Shown here in pieces: positions 46,975 to 57,837 of a DNA stretch of 64,000 bases. Under the pieces are notes generated by a model. It made no database searches. It was not told the origin of the DNA and was given only the letters and a program-made list of their open reading frames with translations. Source of the DNA: Blasia pusilla. Taxonomy: Eukaryota; Marchantiophyta; Marchantiopsida; Blasiales. The stretch lies in the NCBI GenBank assembly GCA_050084515.1, contig CM114274.1, forward strand, positions 27,714,001-27,778,000, read 5' to 3'. A program made the translations under genes and the position numbers. The stretch's first letter is position 1. Each line of letters starts with the position of its first letter.

Positions 46975-49900
46975 TTACCCGCTGTCATCATTGTCATTGC
47001 TTGGAGCACCGTCACTTTCACTTTCATCCTTGTCCGTATCACTGCTGAGCTGTATTTCGTCCCCACACGTTCAAGCACCCATTAGAGATCCCTGTTAGCA
47101 CACCCATATATACCCCTAAACATGAAAATCATGATACCGAATTTTAACATCTCAAACCAGAATGAGTAGGAGTCCAAGTACTCCTAGAAAGTTGGCTGAC
47201 ATTGTAAAAACCCATGCAACCCTTTCCTACGACCTCACTCCCTTCAGGACCATTTTGATCAAATGTTCATGTCAGTTCTGAAGTAGGCTAGATAATGAAA
47301 AGCTTGTTAAATGCCTGAACACAAAATGGAACTAACTGGACAAAATGCAGCTATCACTAATTATTAAAAATTCTGCATTTTTTTTCTTTGGGTACTATTA
47401 CAAGGATCTGCAAGAGTAAGTCGGAAAAAGCATAGACCAATAAAATGGTGGCATATTCATCATTGTTGGAATGGCCAAGAACTATTAACGAAAACATGTT
47501 GACATATGCGAGGCAATGAAATTCTACCTCGGTGATGGATTGTCTTCTTTTTCTGACTGCTCTCATTGGTGTTGCTCTTTTACCTGCAAACATTAAGCTG
47601 TTATCTTTTATAACGTTTTGATCTGCGAGTATCTCAAATGGACAGTTAGGTTACTTATTCTATACCTTCTCCTATGCAGACCTGTAACTTTGTTTTAACT
47701 TGGTCCCACCACACTATTTCTCTGATTTATCTCAACTGCTGAACAGTTTGGTTTCATTTCAATTTAAAATAGGTGCTGGTATGCAGCCCTTGAACCCCTC
47801 CTTTTTATTGATCACATCACAGTCTCTGTAAAGCTGCAAAGATCCTCACAAAGAGGCTCACGTAGGCATTCCACTATGTGAACTTCAATTTAGAATAGGA
47901 GCAACACAAATATGACTCCTCTGACCTTGTTCTTGTTCCTTTGGTACCTCCGTAGCATTGGCATCTGCAGCCTGCAATGCAGTTCACAAACATGTAAACT
48001 GAAGGGAGCACAAAGAGTCGGAGACATTCCCTGTTTTATTAAAGATTATCCCATTAAGCAATCTATGAACTAAATCGCAGCTGCAAACATCTGGAGAGCA
48101 CCAACACTTTGTCCATGAGCAGTTCACAGTCAACAAGATAGCACACATGGTCCAGAGTTCATAGAAAGATAACCCACCTTCTCATGAATCTCAGTGGTCT
48201 TGGTCATGAAGGCTGTGAGTGTGGCCTGCTTATATCCACCTTTTGATCCCCCAGCAGTCATGGTCTGCTCACCACTCGTGGACTCAAACAGGGTACTTAC
48301 AATGGTCTTCCTTACTGATGTCTTTTTCCTCCCTTTCGAATTGTCATGGATATCTTTATCCTTGCCATGCTCACCTATATTCAAAAAGTTTCCCATCAAC
48401 ATTTGCCCTTCCCTTCAGGATCAAAACTGTGTGCTCTACAAAGTGAGAACCATGAGTAGGATGACTATACACGGAATTTGGCTGCAGGAAACAGTAGGTA
48501 AATATTTAATAGAAAGCATCTCCTTCCTCCTATTCAAAATCAGGTCCAGACCTCCAGTCAAAAACTCTAGCATATGTAAATCACCACTCTACTGGAACAT
48601 ACCTGACTGACTGGATCGAGCCGCATCATCAGAAGTCTTACCGCCATGTCTTTCCTTCCTCTTGAAGTCTGAAGACTCACTCCCACCATCACTATTACTT
48701 CCTTCACTGTCACTGGATAGTGAAAATGCATAGCTGCATTACAACAATTGTACCCACACCATGTGCACTCTTACTCAAAACAATTCAAAGCTTAATAGTA
48801 GAATAAATATCCCTCAGCTCGTGATTTCTAGGTTTGACATAGGAACAAAAAATATTAGAATGCAGTCAAATGAAGCCTCACAATCGCTGACTACAAGAAG
48901 GAATCTGTATTAAATTGATAGGCTTTAGAAGTTCTAAGATGAGCTGCACAACTCATCATTAGACGCTCTAAACAGCTAGTGAGCATGGCTGTATGCACAA
49001 ACAGTGAAACAAGACTTGACAGCAACTGCTGTCCAGATCCGACAAACTGATTCCACAACCCTGAAGATTGATTTGGGCCATAATGATAACGATAGTCAGT
49101 TAATGATACAGACTAGAATTTCACTATATCCAAATTACTACTTCCACTCACCTACAAGCTGTTGATTGGGATGTGGAAAAGTCTAGGATGGACACTGTGC
49201 AAGACCTCAAGAGCCCTAACTTATCCAAATCCAAACTGCAAAGTGGAGACAAACGAAAAACTTCTTTTTCCTTCACTGGGATCCAAATTTTTGGAGGGTG
49301 TAAAGGACTATAGTGAACACATACCTAGGTTTCTTCCCAGAGTTGCGTGCAGACTGTCTAAGAGTAACTCGTTTCTCGTCTGCAGATTCTATAGGAGATG
49401 AATGTTGTTCTAGGTCCTCCCCTCGAGATATAGCCTCAGGGGAATCTTTGTTGAAATTTGTTAATATCTAGTTTAGTCATGCTCTAAAAATAGTTAGTCA
49501 GATATTAACTTAGTTGGATACTAATTTAGTTAGCTAGAGATAACTTAGTGTTCCTCTATCTTTTAGGGTAACCTTGAATTAGGGCAATTCTCGAGTTAGG
49601 GTTAGCCACCATCTGTTATTTAGGGTATGGATCTGTTCAAGAAGATCTAAGGGCCAGAAGTGCTCACCCTGATATATATAATGTCTCTGTTTAGAGAGCA
49701 GAAGCCACTTCTACAGCATGCACAGTTTTGGTGAGGACTCCTGAGGCTCTTGGTCCTGCTGCAGAGTGATCAGAGAGTAGGAAGAGGAGATTGAGACTAA
49801 TTGCTGTGCTTGCTAGAGCCTCACTGGAAGGCAGGTTGTTTTGTCTAGTATGCTGATGGAGATTGTTTGTGCTCAATGGTGAGCCATGTCTGATCTCTGA

Positions 49901-52900
49901 GCTGGTGACATGTGAGGACCTGTAGTGTGAGTGCAAGGTGTGGCTGAGTAGAATCCTTCTTAGTATCTCTTAGATAGTAAGAAGAGTCACATCATGGTAG
50001 GGCTCTGATTTGGCAATAGAGATAGGAACTGATTTGCTGATTGTGTACAAGCTGAAATCATGGATGGTCTAGCTGATGCTAGCTCTGACTTTGTACAAGG
50101 AGATACTTCTGCTGGTCAATCATATTCTCAGGTTATGGGCCCACCCCAAACCTTTCTCCTTAGTGATTTCAGCAGTGTAGAGAAGTTAGATGGTGGGAAC
50201 TATAGAGAATGGTCCAGAACCATGATGGACATTCTAATGCTGAAAGGGTTGTGGGTGTATGTTGAGATGAAACCTCACAATCTAGAAGAGCTTGTGGTAA
50301 ACTTCGGCTTGGAGACAGCAAAATCAGTTGGCAGCTATCTTACTCAAACAGACCCTGAACTCCTCTATGAGGGAGTTGGTGGATGGTATAAGCAATGCTT
50401 GGGAGATCTGGTCCAAGCTGAAGAGTTTGAACAAGGAGTCAGCTTTGACTCTAGCTATGCAAAGATGGAAGACATTGAGCTCGACAAGGATGGCTGACAC
50501 AGATAGAGTTGCAGCTCACATTGCCAAAATGGAGTCAACTTTTGCACAAGTGAAAGCAGTTGGACAGGAACTGATTCCTATATGGAAGGTAACCCTGTTG
50601 CTATCCTCCTTACCTCCTCGATTTGATACAATGGTTACAATCTTTGAAACCTGGGAGGCAGATTTGCTTACATGGGAATCTGTGACCAACAAGCTCCTGA
50701 GATATGATCAGAAGCGAGAGGTGATTGTGGAAGAAACAGTCATGCTCAACAGGGAAGTGGAAAGAGACCAGAACTTGTTACATTTGTGCAGAGAAGGACA
50801 TCTTGCTGTAATTGTCCAAAGAAGTTGAAAAGGGGGAGAAAGTTAAAGGAGTGGATCTGCAGTCAAGAATCAAGAGAAGTTGATGGAGAAGCAAAGTACC
50901 TCCTACAGGGAGAAGGATAAGGCAAAGGTTGCTGGAGTGATGACTACTGAATACACATCTGATGAAAGTTGCTGTTCTTTCATGATGGCCTCGTGTGAGA
51001 AAGATCTCAAGAGGAGCAGTGGATGGTGGGTGGACTCGGTGCAACATCACATGTCTGTTATCAAGAGGAGTTGTTCTCAGACCTAAAACCAGCAAGTAAT
51101 CATCAAGTGAGAAGTGCTTCTGGATTGTTAAGTCCTGTGGGAGGGGTTGGCTCAGTTTCTATTTTCTTCAGTGCTGATGAAAGCAAATTGATGAAATGGC
51201 AGCTGCATGGAGTGTTATATGTTGCAGATTACATAAAAATCTGTTGTCAGTTAAGAAATTATTGGAGGCAGGAATTGATGTGCACTTCTGGAACTCAAAC
51301 CAGACTTGCACACTTGAAAGAAATGGGAAAGTCTTGTGCCGAGGAGTGGTACAAGGAAATTTGTTCAAACTGCTGGAATGTGATCCAGAGGAGCAGGTAA
51401 ATCTCACTGAGAATAGGAGCTTGCTGAATCTGTGGCATTGCAGATTGGGGCACCTATCGGAACACAGCATTCGAGCTCTGCAAGGAATGTCATGTGGTGT
51501 GGAGATTGAGAAGTCACAGAAGCTTGAGTTCTGTGAGGCTTGTGTGCAAGGGAAAGCTCACAATTCACCCGCTCCCAGAAGGTCACTTAACAGGTCTGAA
51601 AGATTATTGGACCTGATTCACTCTGATGTGTGTGGACCAATGCCTGTAAAGTCACTAGGAGGAGCACGCTATTTTGTGTCATTTGTGGACGAAAAGAGTA
51701 GAAAGAGCTTTGTGTACCTGATAAGCAGCAAGGCTCAAGTTCTAGAGAAATTTGTTATCTTTGTCAACATGACAGAGAGGCAAGTTGAACGAAGAGTGAA
51801 GAGACTTAGGTCTGATGGAGGAGGAGAATATGCAAGTAAAGACTTTCAAGCATATCTCTCAGCCAAGGGATATTAAAAGCGTTACGACACGTGACAGCCC
51901 CCCACCAAAATGGAGTAGCTGAAAGGCTGAATAGAACCTTGCAAGAGAAAGCCTTGAGCATGTTGCAACATGCCAAGCTTGGTCAAGGATTCTGGGGAGC
52001 AGCTATCATGACAGCGAATTATCTGAGGAACATCAGTCCCACAGCGGCCTTGAAGAATGTAACTCCAGAAGAGTGCTGGTCTGTGTCGAACTCACATCAA
52101 GATGCTGATAAGGAGGAAGTATCAAAGGATACACTTGCAGAATGTAGTGGAGGATTAGATACTTGCACCCAAGGTGTAAGAGAGGAAGATCATGTTGAAA
52201 ATGATCAGCCTATGAAGGTGTACCAAAGGAGAAGTGCAGCCAAGCAAGTTCTAGAGGCACATGAGTCCACAGAGGGAGTGATAAAGGAGATCTCAGAGCA
52301 AAGGAGATCTGGAAGAATTTCCAAACCTGTAGAAAGGTTGAGGATAAACGAAGCTCATTCTATTGAAGAAGGAGTTGTAGAGCCCAACTCTTTGAGTGAG
52401 GCTATGAGCAGGAATGATTGAAACAGTGGGAGCAGGCTGTGGCAGAAGAAAAGGTCTCATTAGAGAAAAATGAGACATGGGAGTTTGTAGATTTGCCACC
52501 TGGTAGAAAGACCATTGGTTGCAAATGGGTCTTCAGAATAAAAGGGGACCAAAGAATGAGATCTTGAAGTACAAGGCACGTCTGGTTGCAAAGGCTTCAA
52601 TCAGGAGGCTGGTTTTAGACTATCAGGAGACCTTTGCTCCTGTTGCAAGGTATGGATCCATTAGAGTTCTCTTGGCATTAGCAGCTCAACATAATTGGGA
52701 GGTGGAACAGATGGATGTGAAGACTGCTTTCTTAAATGGAGAACTGAAAGAGGAGATCTACATGGAGGTACCAGATGGTTATACTCATCCAGGCAAGGTG
52801 TGTCTCTTGAAGAAAGCCCTTTATGGCCTAAAGCAAGCACCTAGATGCTGGTATGAGAAGATGGATGCTTACCTGATCAGGAAAGGATTCCAACGTAGCA

Positions 52901-55900
52901 ATGCAGATCAAGGAGTGTACTCCTTAGACTCCACTATGTACATAGCATTGTATGTTGATGATCTTCTGATGCTAGGAGGGAGCTTAGACACTGTAAAGAG
53001 AGTGAAGAAAGACCTCTGTCACAACTTTGAGATGGTTGATCTGGGTCCAGCAAAGTGGCTATTGGGGATTCAGATTGAGAGAAATCGGGAAGAGAGCTGG
53101 ATACGATTGAGTCAAGAAAAGTATATAGAGAGTATCTTGATCAGGTACAACATGCAAGATTGTAAGCCTGTATCAACACCCCTAGATCCTGGCTGCAAAC
53201 TCAGCAAAGATATGGGAATTTCAACTGAAAAGGTTGACAATTTGCAAGCACTATATCAAAGTGCTGTAGGGTCATTGATGTTTGCTATGGTCTGTACCAG
53301 AGCAGACATAGCATACCCAGTTGGTGTCTTAGCCAGGTACACCAGCAAACCTACAATAGAACATTGGAAATGTCTGAAGAGAGTACTCAGATATTTGCGT
53401 GGCACAACAAGAACATACTTGGAATACAGGCATCAAGAAAATGGACCAATCTTGGAAGGGTTTTCAGATGCAAGTTGGGGAGATGATACTGATAAAAGAA
53501 GATCAACAAGTGGATATGTCTTCTTGTTAAGTGGAGGGGTGATCAGCTGGTGCAGTAAGAAACAAAGAACTGTTGCACTCTCTACAACTGAGGCAGAGTA
53601 CATGGCGCTTTCTCTTGCTGCTCAGGAGGTGATCTGGTTAAGGAGCTTATTGAATGATCTTGGATATGAACAGATGACTCCTACATCCCTACAGGTTGAC
53701 AACAAAGGAAGTATTGCATTAAGCAAAAATCCTGTTCATCATCCTAGAACAAAACACATAGACATCAAACATCACTTTGTAAGAGAAATGATAGGAAGAG
53801 AAATCTCCTTGGTTTACTGTCCAACAGAGAATATGGCAGCTGATGTCCTGACCAAACCTCTGTCACAGGACAAACATAGAAAGTGTATATCTATGATGGG
53901 CATTACTCTAAACTCTCGTTAAGAGGGAGTGTTGAAATTTGTTAATATCTAGTTTAGTCATGCTCTAAAAATAGTTAGTCAGATATTAACTTAGTTGGAT
54001 ACTAATTTAGTTAGCTAGAGATAACTTAGTGTTCCTCTATCTTTTAGGGTAACCTTGAATTAGGGCAATTCTCGAGTTAGGGTTAGCCACCATCTGTTAT
54101 TTAGGGTATGGATCTGTTCAAGAAGATCTAAGGGCCAGAAGTGCTCACCCTGATATATATAATGTCTCTGTTTAGAGAGCAGAAGCCACTTCTACAGCAT
54201 GCACAGTTTTGGTGAGGACTCCTGAGGCTCTTGGTCCTGCTGCAGAGTGATCAGAGAGTAGGAAGAGGAGATTGAGACTAATTGCTGTGCTTGCTAGAGC
54301 CTCACTGGAAGGCAGGTTGTTTTGTCTAGTATGCTGATGGAGATTGTTTGTGCTCAATGGTGAGCCATGTCTGATCTCTGAGCTGGTGACATGTGAGGAC
54401 CTGTAGTGTGAGTGCAAGGTGTGGCTGAGTAGAATCCTTCTTAGTATCTCTTAGATAGTAAGAAGAGTCACATCATGGTAGGGCTCTGATTTGGCAATAG
54501 AGATAGGAACTGATTTGCTGATTGTGTACAAGCTGAAATCATGGATGGTCTAGCTGATGCTAGCTCTGACTTTGTACAAGGAGATACTTCTGCTGGTCAA
54601 TCATATTCTCAATCAAATAGCAATCATATACCTAGGTTTCTTCCCAGAGTTGCGTGCAGACTGTCTAAGAGTAACTCGTTTCTCGTCTGCAGATTCTATA
54701 GGAGATGAATGTTGTTCTAGGTCCTCCCCTCGAGATATAGCCTCAGGGGAATCTTGACCAATCTTGCCAGCACCAACTTTACTTGACTTGGTCGTAGCCT
54801 TGGAGCCTGGACATCGCCCTGCACCTGCAGTAAAATCAAACTCTGCATGCTTCTCCTGCACACACAAGATCTCTCAGATTGGGCCCAAATTTTCTTCTCT
54901 TGATATTGAGCTAGCTATGGTGCAGGAATAATAGAAATTGATCACGCATCCATTTTATTGCTAATTCAAATACACGCTGATGGCAAGCAGAGCACATATT
55001 CGTATACACAAAACTTGGCCAAACGTATGAAACAGAGACCCAACTACACCTTACCTGCTGGAGATTCGAGGGCATTGACAGCTTGAACTCTTCAGGATTT
55101 TGCTCCTTCGTCCCGATCCACCATGCTTCAGGGAAGACCACCTACGACTTGGACAAAGATTTGATCAATACCACGTGCTCCAGCAAGCTCCGTGCATTTA
55201 ATCTTCGCCTTTTCCATGGGTGCAAACTTCTTCATATGACAAAATATGGCGTGCTTGATCGGGTGTTGCAAAATCCTACACAGTCCGAGCAATTGCCAGT
55301 CACAAGATCACCAGACCTCTACAAATTTTCGATGCCACCTGCCATGAAATTCCAACTTTGTTTGAGTGGAGTATTTTTCTTGGAAAGGAGTGGCCATATG
55401 GACCACTTCACTTGGCTACATGGACAAGGTGAACAGATCTCTCAAGCGAAGGGCATTTAGTGTGGGAAGGTCTGAGCCCTCTATAAGGACTTACAATGCT
55501 TTCGAAGCAATCCTCGCAGATAATGTCTCCTCTCCCCGGCAAAAAATGCATTGTCAAGTACTTGTTTTTCGGATACACAATCGTTCCAAACAATTTCAAA
55601 CGACCCTGCAAATTGAGGAGAAAAACACACACCGCACTAACTTTCGTAAGCGATTGTATTCCCGCTCCTAACAGACCTCAGCAGCTGGAAACTCTGAGCT
55701 CAAAGGACTCGCAAATTGAATAAAACAACTCAGCTACCTGGGGAAAGTCCACATATAAAATCGGATTTCTGGAATCCAAATGAGTGAGTTCTCCAAATTT
55801 TCCACCTGCAACAGGAGCTACAAGACCCGGGAAGGCGAACAGATACTTCGTCTTCCTATTCCCTTTCTTGACGATATCCTTCCCATCACACTTTCGAATG

Positions 55901-56251
55901 GCTGTTAAAGAACAATTCGTATCGCATCAAAATCCTGTAAGATGGAAATTGGCCGAAATAATTTTGGCACCCTCCTTAGCGGGGTTTGGCTACACCTATC
56001 ACGACCCGGAAGGGTTTTATGAAAACATCATACCAAACACCCCGATCAACTTGTCGGAGCAAATAGTTTTAGGAAGGCAAGGAATGAGAACATTGCGTAC
56101 TTTTCGTCGCCAGCAAAGGAGCCGAAGGGTTAGCCTTCGATCGCGCGAGTAATCCGCGAGAAACCGCAAGCTCTTTCAGGCGTTTGCTCTCAAGCAGCAA
56201 CGCCTGCTCCTCTGCCGAAGCCCCGCCATCCTCTTTCTTGGATTTCACCAT
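46975..56251 (-). CDS. RHL1: ROOT HAIRLESS 1-like topoisomerase VI subunit
   Basis: Exons on the minus strand: 56251-56101, 55901-55738, 55605-55495, 55141-55055, 54855-54632, 49235-49152, 48712-48603, 48374-48178, 47971-47926, 47583-47528, 47049-46975. They total 1305 nt (434 aa), with every junction GT-AG and in phase. Exons 1-4 hold the conserved core: KRLKELAVSRGLL, KDIVKKGNRKTKYLFAFPGLVAP, LKLFGTIVYPKNKYLTM, ICEDCFESI then VVFPEAWWIGTKEQNPEEFKL. The C-terminal half is acidic/basic and low complexity. RHL1 (HYP7) is a DNA-binding partner of the plant TOP6A/TOP6B complex, needed for endoreduplication and root-hair formation. Intron 5 (54631-49236) contains a complete copia element in antisense. 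Exons 1-5 are very secure; exons 6-11 are predicted from open frame and splice sites. ATG 56251 is the first in-frame Met. Confidence 0.88.
49321..49448 (-). repeat. 128-bp target duplication, distal copy (RHL1 exon 5 part)
   Basis: Identical to 54628-54755. It contains the 3' part of RHL1 exon 5 and the original splice donor GTATGTG, and directly abuts the 5' LTR of the copia element. It now lies inside intron 5. Confidence 0.95.
49449..50130 (+). repeat. 5' direct repeat (LTR) of the copia element
   Basis: Starts TGTTGAAATTTG, ends TCATATTCTCA. The gag ATG (50060) lies inside it. A possible conventional LTR end is CATCA at 49994, followed by TGGTA; in that case the repeated unit includes 136 bp of internal sequence. 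Confidence 0.8.
50060..50828 (+). pseudogene. Copia gag
   Basis: Begins MDGLADASSDFVQG at 50060. UBN2/gag-type text follows: KLDGGNYREWSRTMMDILMLKGLW, a frameshift near 50330-50390, then IWSKLKSLNKES..., MADTDRVAAHIAKMESTFAQVKAVGQELIP and LLSSLPPRFDTMVTIFE. A zinc-knuckle-like end (CREGHLAV) near 50790-50820 is damaged by a further frameshift. It would encode the capsid protein of the element but is not intact. Confidence 0.75.
51010..52421 (+). pseudogene. Copia protease and integrase region
   Basis: The protease site WWVDS at about 51024 is separated from GATSH by a 1-nt loss. Integrase frame 51196-51876 has the zinc-binding LWHCRLGHL...CEACVQGKAH and catalytic Asp residues in IHSDVCGPM and RSDGGGEY. 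After a frameshift at about 51877 the frame 51891-52421 gives HQNGVAERLNRTLQEKA with the catalytic Glu. The text jumps from NVTPEECWSV directly to an acidic linker, so the usual conserved stretch beginning LKVFGC is missing: an internal deletion. Confidence 0.8.
52519..53922 (+). CDS. Copia reverse transcriptase and RNase H
   Basis: An uninterrupted 467-aa frame. RT motifs: ETFAPVARYGSIRVLLALAA, MDVKTAFLNGELKEEIYM, LYGLKQAPRCWYEKM and the catalytic YVDD at residues 145-148. RNase H follows with FSDASWGDD, STSGYVF, STTEAEYMAL and VDNKGSIALSKNPVHHPRTKHIDIKHHFVRE. It ends TAA just before the polypurine tract. Upstream coding text (KTIGCKWVFRIKG) is in another frame, so the polyprotein is broken ahead of it. 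Confidence 0.9.
   Translation: MQMGLQNKRGPKNEILKYKARLVAKASIRRLVLDYQETFAPVARYGSIRVLLALAAQHNWEVEQMDVKTAFLNGELKEEIYMEVPDGYTHPGKVCLLKKALYGLKQAPRCWYEKMDAYLIRKGFQRSNADQGVYSLDSTMYIALYVDDLLMLGGSLDTVKRVKKDLCHNFEMVDLGPAKWLLGIQIERNREESWIRLSQEKYIESILIRYNMQDCKPVSTPLDPGCKLSKDMGISTEKVDNLQALYQSAVGSLMFAMVCTRADIAYPVGVLARYTSKPTIEHWKCLKRVLRYLRGTTRTYLEYRHQENGPILEGFSDASWGDDTDKRRSTSGYVFLLSGGVISWCSKKQRTVALSTTEAEYMALSLAAQEVIWLRSLLNDLGYEQMTPTSLQVDNKGSIALSKNPVHHPRTKHIDIKHHFVREMIGREISLVYCPTENMAADVLTKPLSQDKHRKCISMMGITLNSR
53921..53929 (+). other. Polypurine tract of copia element
   Basis: AAGAGGGAG lies directly before the TGTTG start of the 3' repeat and overlaps the RT/RH stop region. Confidence 0.8.
53930..54611 (+). 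repeat. 3' direct repeat (LTR) of the copia element
   Basis: Identical to 49449-50130 including the first 24 gag codons. It is followed by 16 bp of filler containing caatcat, a word also present at the end of the repeat, and then by the regenerated RHL1 splice donor. Confidence 0.85.
54628..54755 (-). repeat. 128-bp target duplication, proximal copy (used exon 5 end)
   Basis: Identical to 49321-49448. On the minus strand it completes exon 5 at 54632 and supplies GTAT of the donor; filler supplies the following ATG, giving GTATATG instead of GTATGTG. Confidence 0.95.
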
Positions 56252-56978
56252 TTGGGAATCTACGCCTCGCTTCGTGAAAACCAAAACATCGACTCCCACG
56301 GCAATCGTATCCTCAATCTCGGTTACAATCTCTGTTTCCCCGGCCTCAGACTAATCCAATCTTCCATAATCTGGAGTGCAGCGCTCGAGTTTCGAAGCCG
56401 ACTTTGCCCGCCATGTCTCCGAAGCAGGCCGGAGAGACAGGAACGGAGATCTCCCAAACCCGTCGGATAGGCCGTCCCCGTCCGTCGACTGGGATTCTCT
56501 ACACTAGTCTGTGCCTCAACTCTGTCAATACGTGACAGAGTTAGGCTACGTGCTCCCCCATGATACCCGTGGTGCAACCGATTTTCCGGATAGTTATGAG
56601 GGGGTGTCAAAGAAATGACGTTCGCTCATCGGGATTCCCAGTCCCGGACAGAAAACGTGACACTTCCGAGGTGCCCGTTCGTCCTGCCCGGACGCTGGTA
56701 GGATTTTCCTAGGAAATGTCCGTCGTTAAAAAGGGAAATCTTAATTAGCGTGGTATTTTATTTCGTACAAATCCGCATATATTGAGATATGTACTTGGAA
56801 CCAACGGGTTAGGGAGGGAGGTATATTTACAATGAATTAAATATAATATAAGGAGTACACGGTGACACATGCAAACATATGTATCGAAGAATCCTGTAGT
56901 GTTTCAAGCTAAGCGTATAAACATGGGGCGGAATTTATAAGCACAAGGTAAGGTGAAAACGGAATATATATGCACAAA
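56252..56978. other. RHL1 upstream region
   Basis: Relatively GC-rich. It should include the RHL1 promoter and 5' UTR (minus strand). The triplet at 56299 in frame with RHL1 is GTG, not ATG, so it does not extend the protein. No TATA box is obvious. Confidence 0.4.
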
Positions 56979-57837
56979 TGTCGAATAATAAAATCATCTG
57001 TTATGTAAATTTTTTAATTATTAAATGTTATAGATATTTTTATTAGTATTAAATAAACTATTTTAGGAAAATAAAATTATCATGTCCAAAAATTTTAAGA
57101 TGACTCATTTGCGTGGGTTCAATTTTAGAAAAAGAAATAATAAATAAAAGATGAGATTAGAAAAATAAAGTAGTGGTGTTGGTCCTTTAATAAAACAAAA
57201 GCAGTCTAGGTTGATGACTAAGATAGGTAGGATAGTTTGGAGAGATGAAAAGAGTAAAAGAGGATATTTTAGAAGAGATGAGAAACAATCTACTTATGTC
57301 AAAATGTGATTGATTAAACCTTCAAAAGAAGTCATGTGACACAAGATAAGATTAAGCCTATTTTGTACTCTTGTGGATCCTTGATGAATATATTAAGAGG
57401 AGGGACTTTCAAAGGTTCATCACTTTCTACTTCACATCTTGAGTCTCTCGTGTCACTCTTGAGTGAATGGCTTTGGAATTGTTTGCTCTTCCAATGAGAA
57501 TAGATTACTCCTCTTGGGAAAGTAACTTGATATTGTTCTGTTCTTCAAGAGGTGTCTAGAGTGTGGTATGTATCGAGATAAGATACTTGTCACCTTAGAT
57601 GAGGTTAGTCATACTAAAAATAAATGATGGTTTGACTTGTTATCTTCCCAATCATAATGGATTATCCCTCCTGGGAGAGCAACTCCGCCAAATCCCATTC
57701 TAGAGGAGACTAGATGATATTTGTCAAGTATGGATAGAGATGGAGCACGAGTTGTGCCGGATTTTTCTTTCCTTAACCCATACTACCTCAAGATTCTCTT
57801 TGTATATAGGCACTGGTTCACTCGCTATCTAGTTTAT
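56979..57837 (+). repeat. LTR-like repeat, copy 2
   Basis: About 859 bp, similar to 15140-16006 with scattered substitutions and indels (TGTCGAATAATAAAATCAT start; atatattaagaggagggact promoter-like region; ccattctagaggaga). Similarity ends near agtttat at 57837. No paired copy or primer-binding site is evident nearby. Confidence 0.6.

Larger units (their letters stand above)
49449..54611 (+). mobile_element. Copia LTR retrotransposon inserted in RHL1
   Basis: Direct repeats at 49449-50130 and 53930-54611 (682 bp) are identical base for base as far as I can align them. Between them lie gag, protease, integrase and reverse transcriptase/RNase H regions on the plus strand and a polypurine tract AAGAGGGAG at 53921-53929. 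The order PR-INT-RT-RH defines Ty1/copia. No 5-bp target duplication is present; instead 128 bp of RHL1 is duplicated, with a 16-bp filler (54612-54627). Several frameshifts and an integrase deletion make it non-autonomous in spite of its youth. Confidence 0.9.

Noticed and set aside
47049-47087. RHL1 last exon starting at the upstream AACAG near 47090
   Set aside because: That acceptor puts a TGA in the frame. The acceptor ATACAG before 47049 keeps phase and gives an acidic tail ending in a stop.
49691-49936. Identical 81-aa antisense ORFs in both copia terminal repeats (also 54172-54417)
   Set aside because: Identity follows from the LTRs being identical; there is no domain and no evidence of coding.
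54613-54867. Minus-strand ORF of 84 aa as a separate gene
   Set aside because: It is RHL1 exon 5 read through its splice sites into flanking intron sequence.
56252-56299. Upstream extension of RHL1 from position 56299
   Set aside because: The codon there is GTG. The first in-frame ATG is 56251 and the protein from it begins like known family members.
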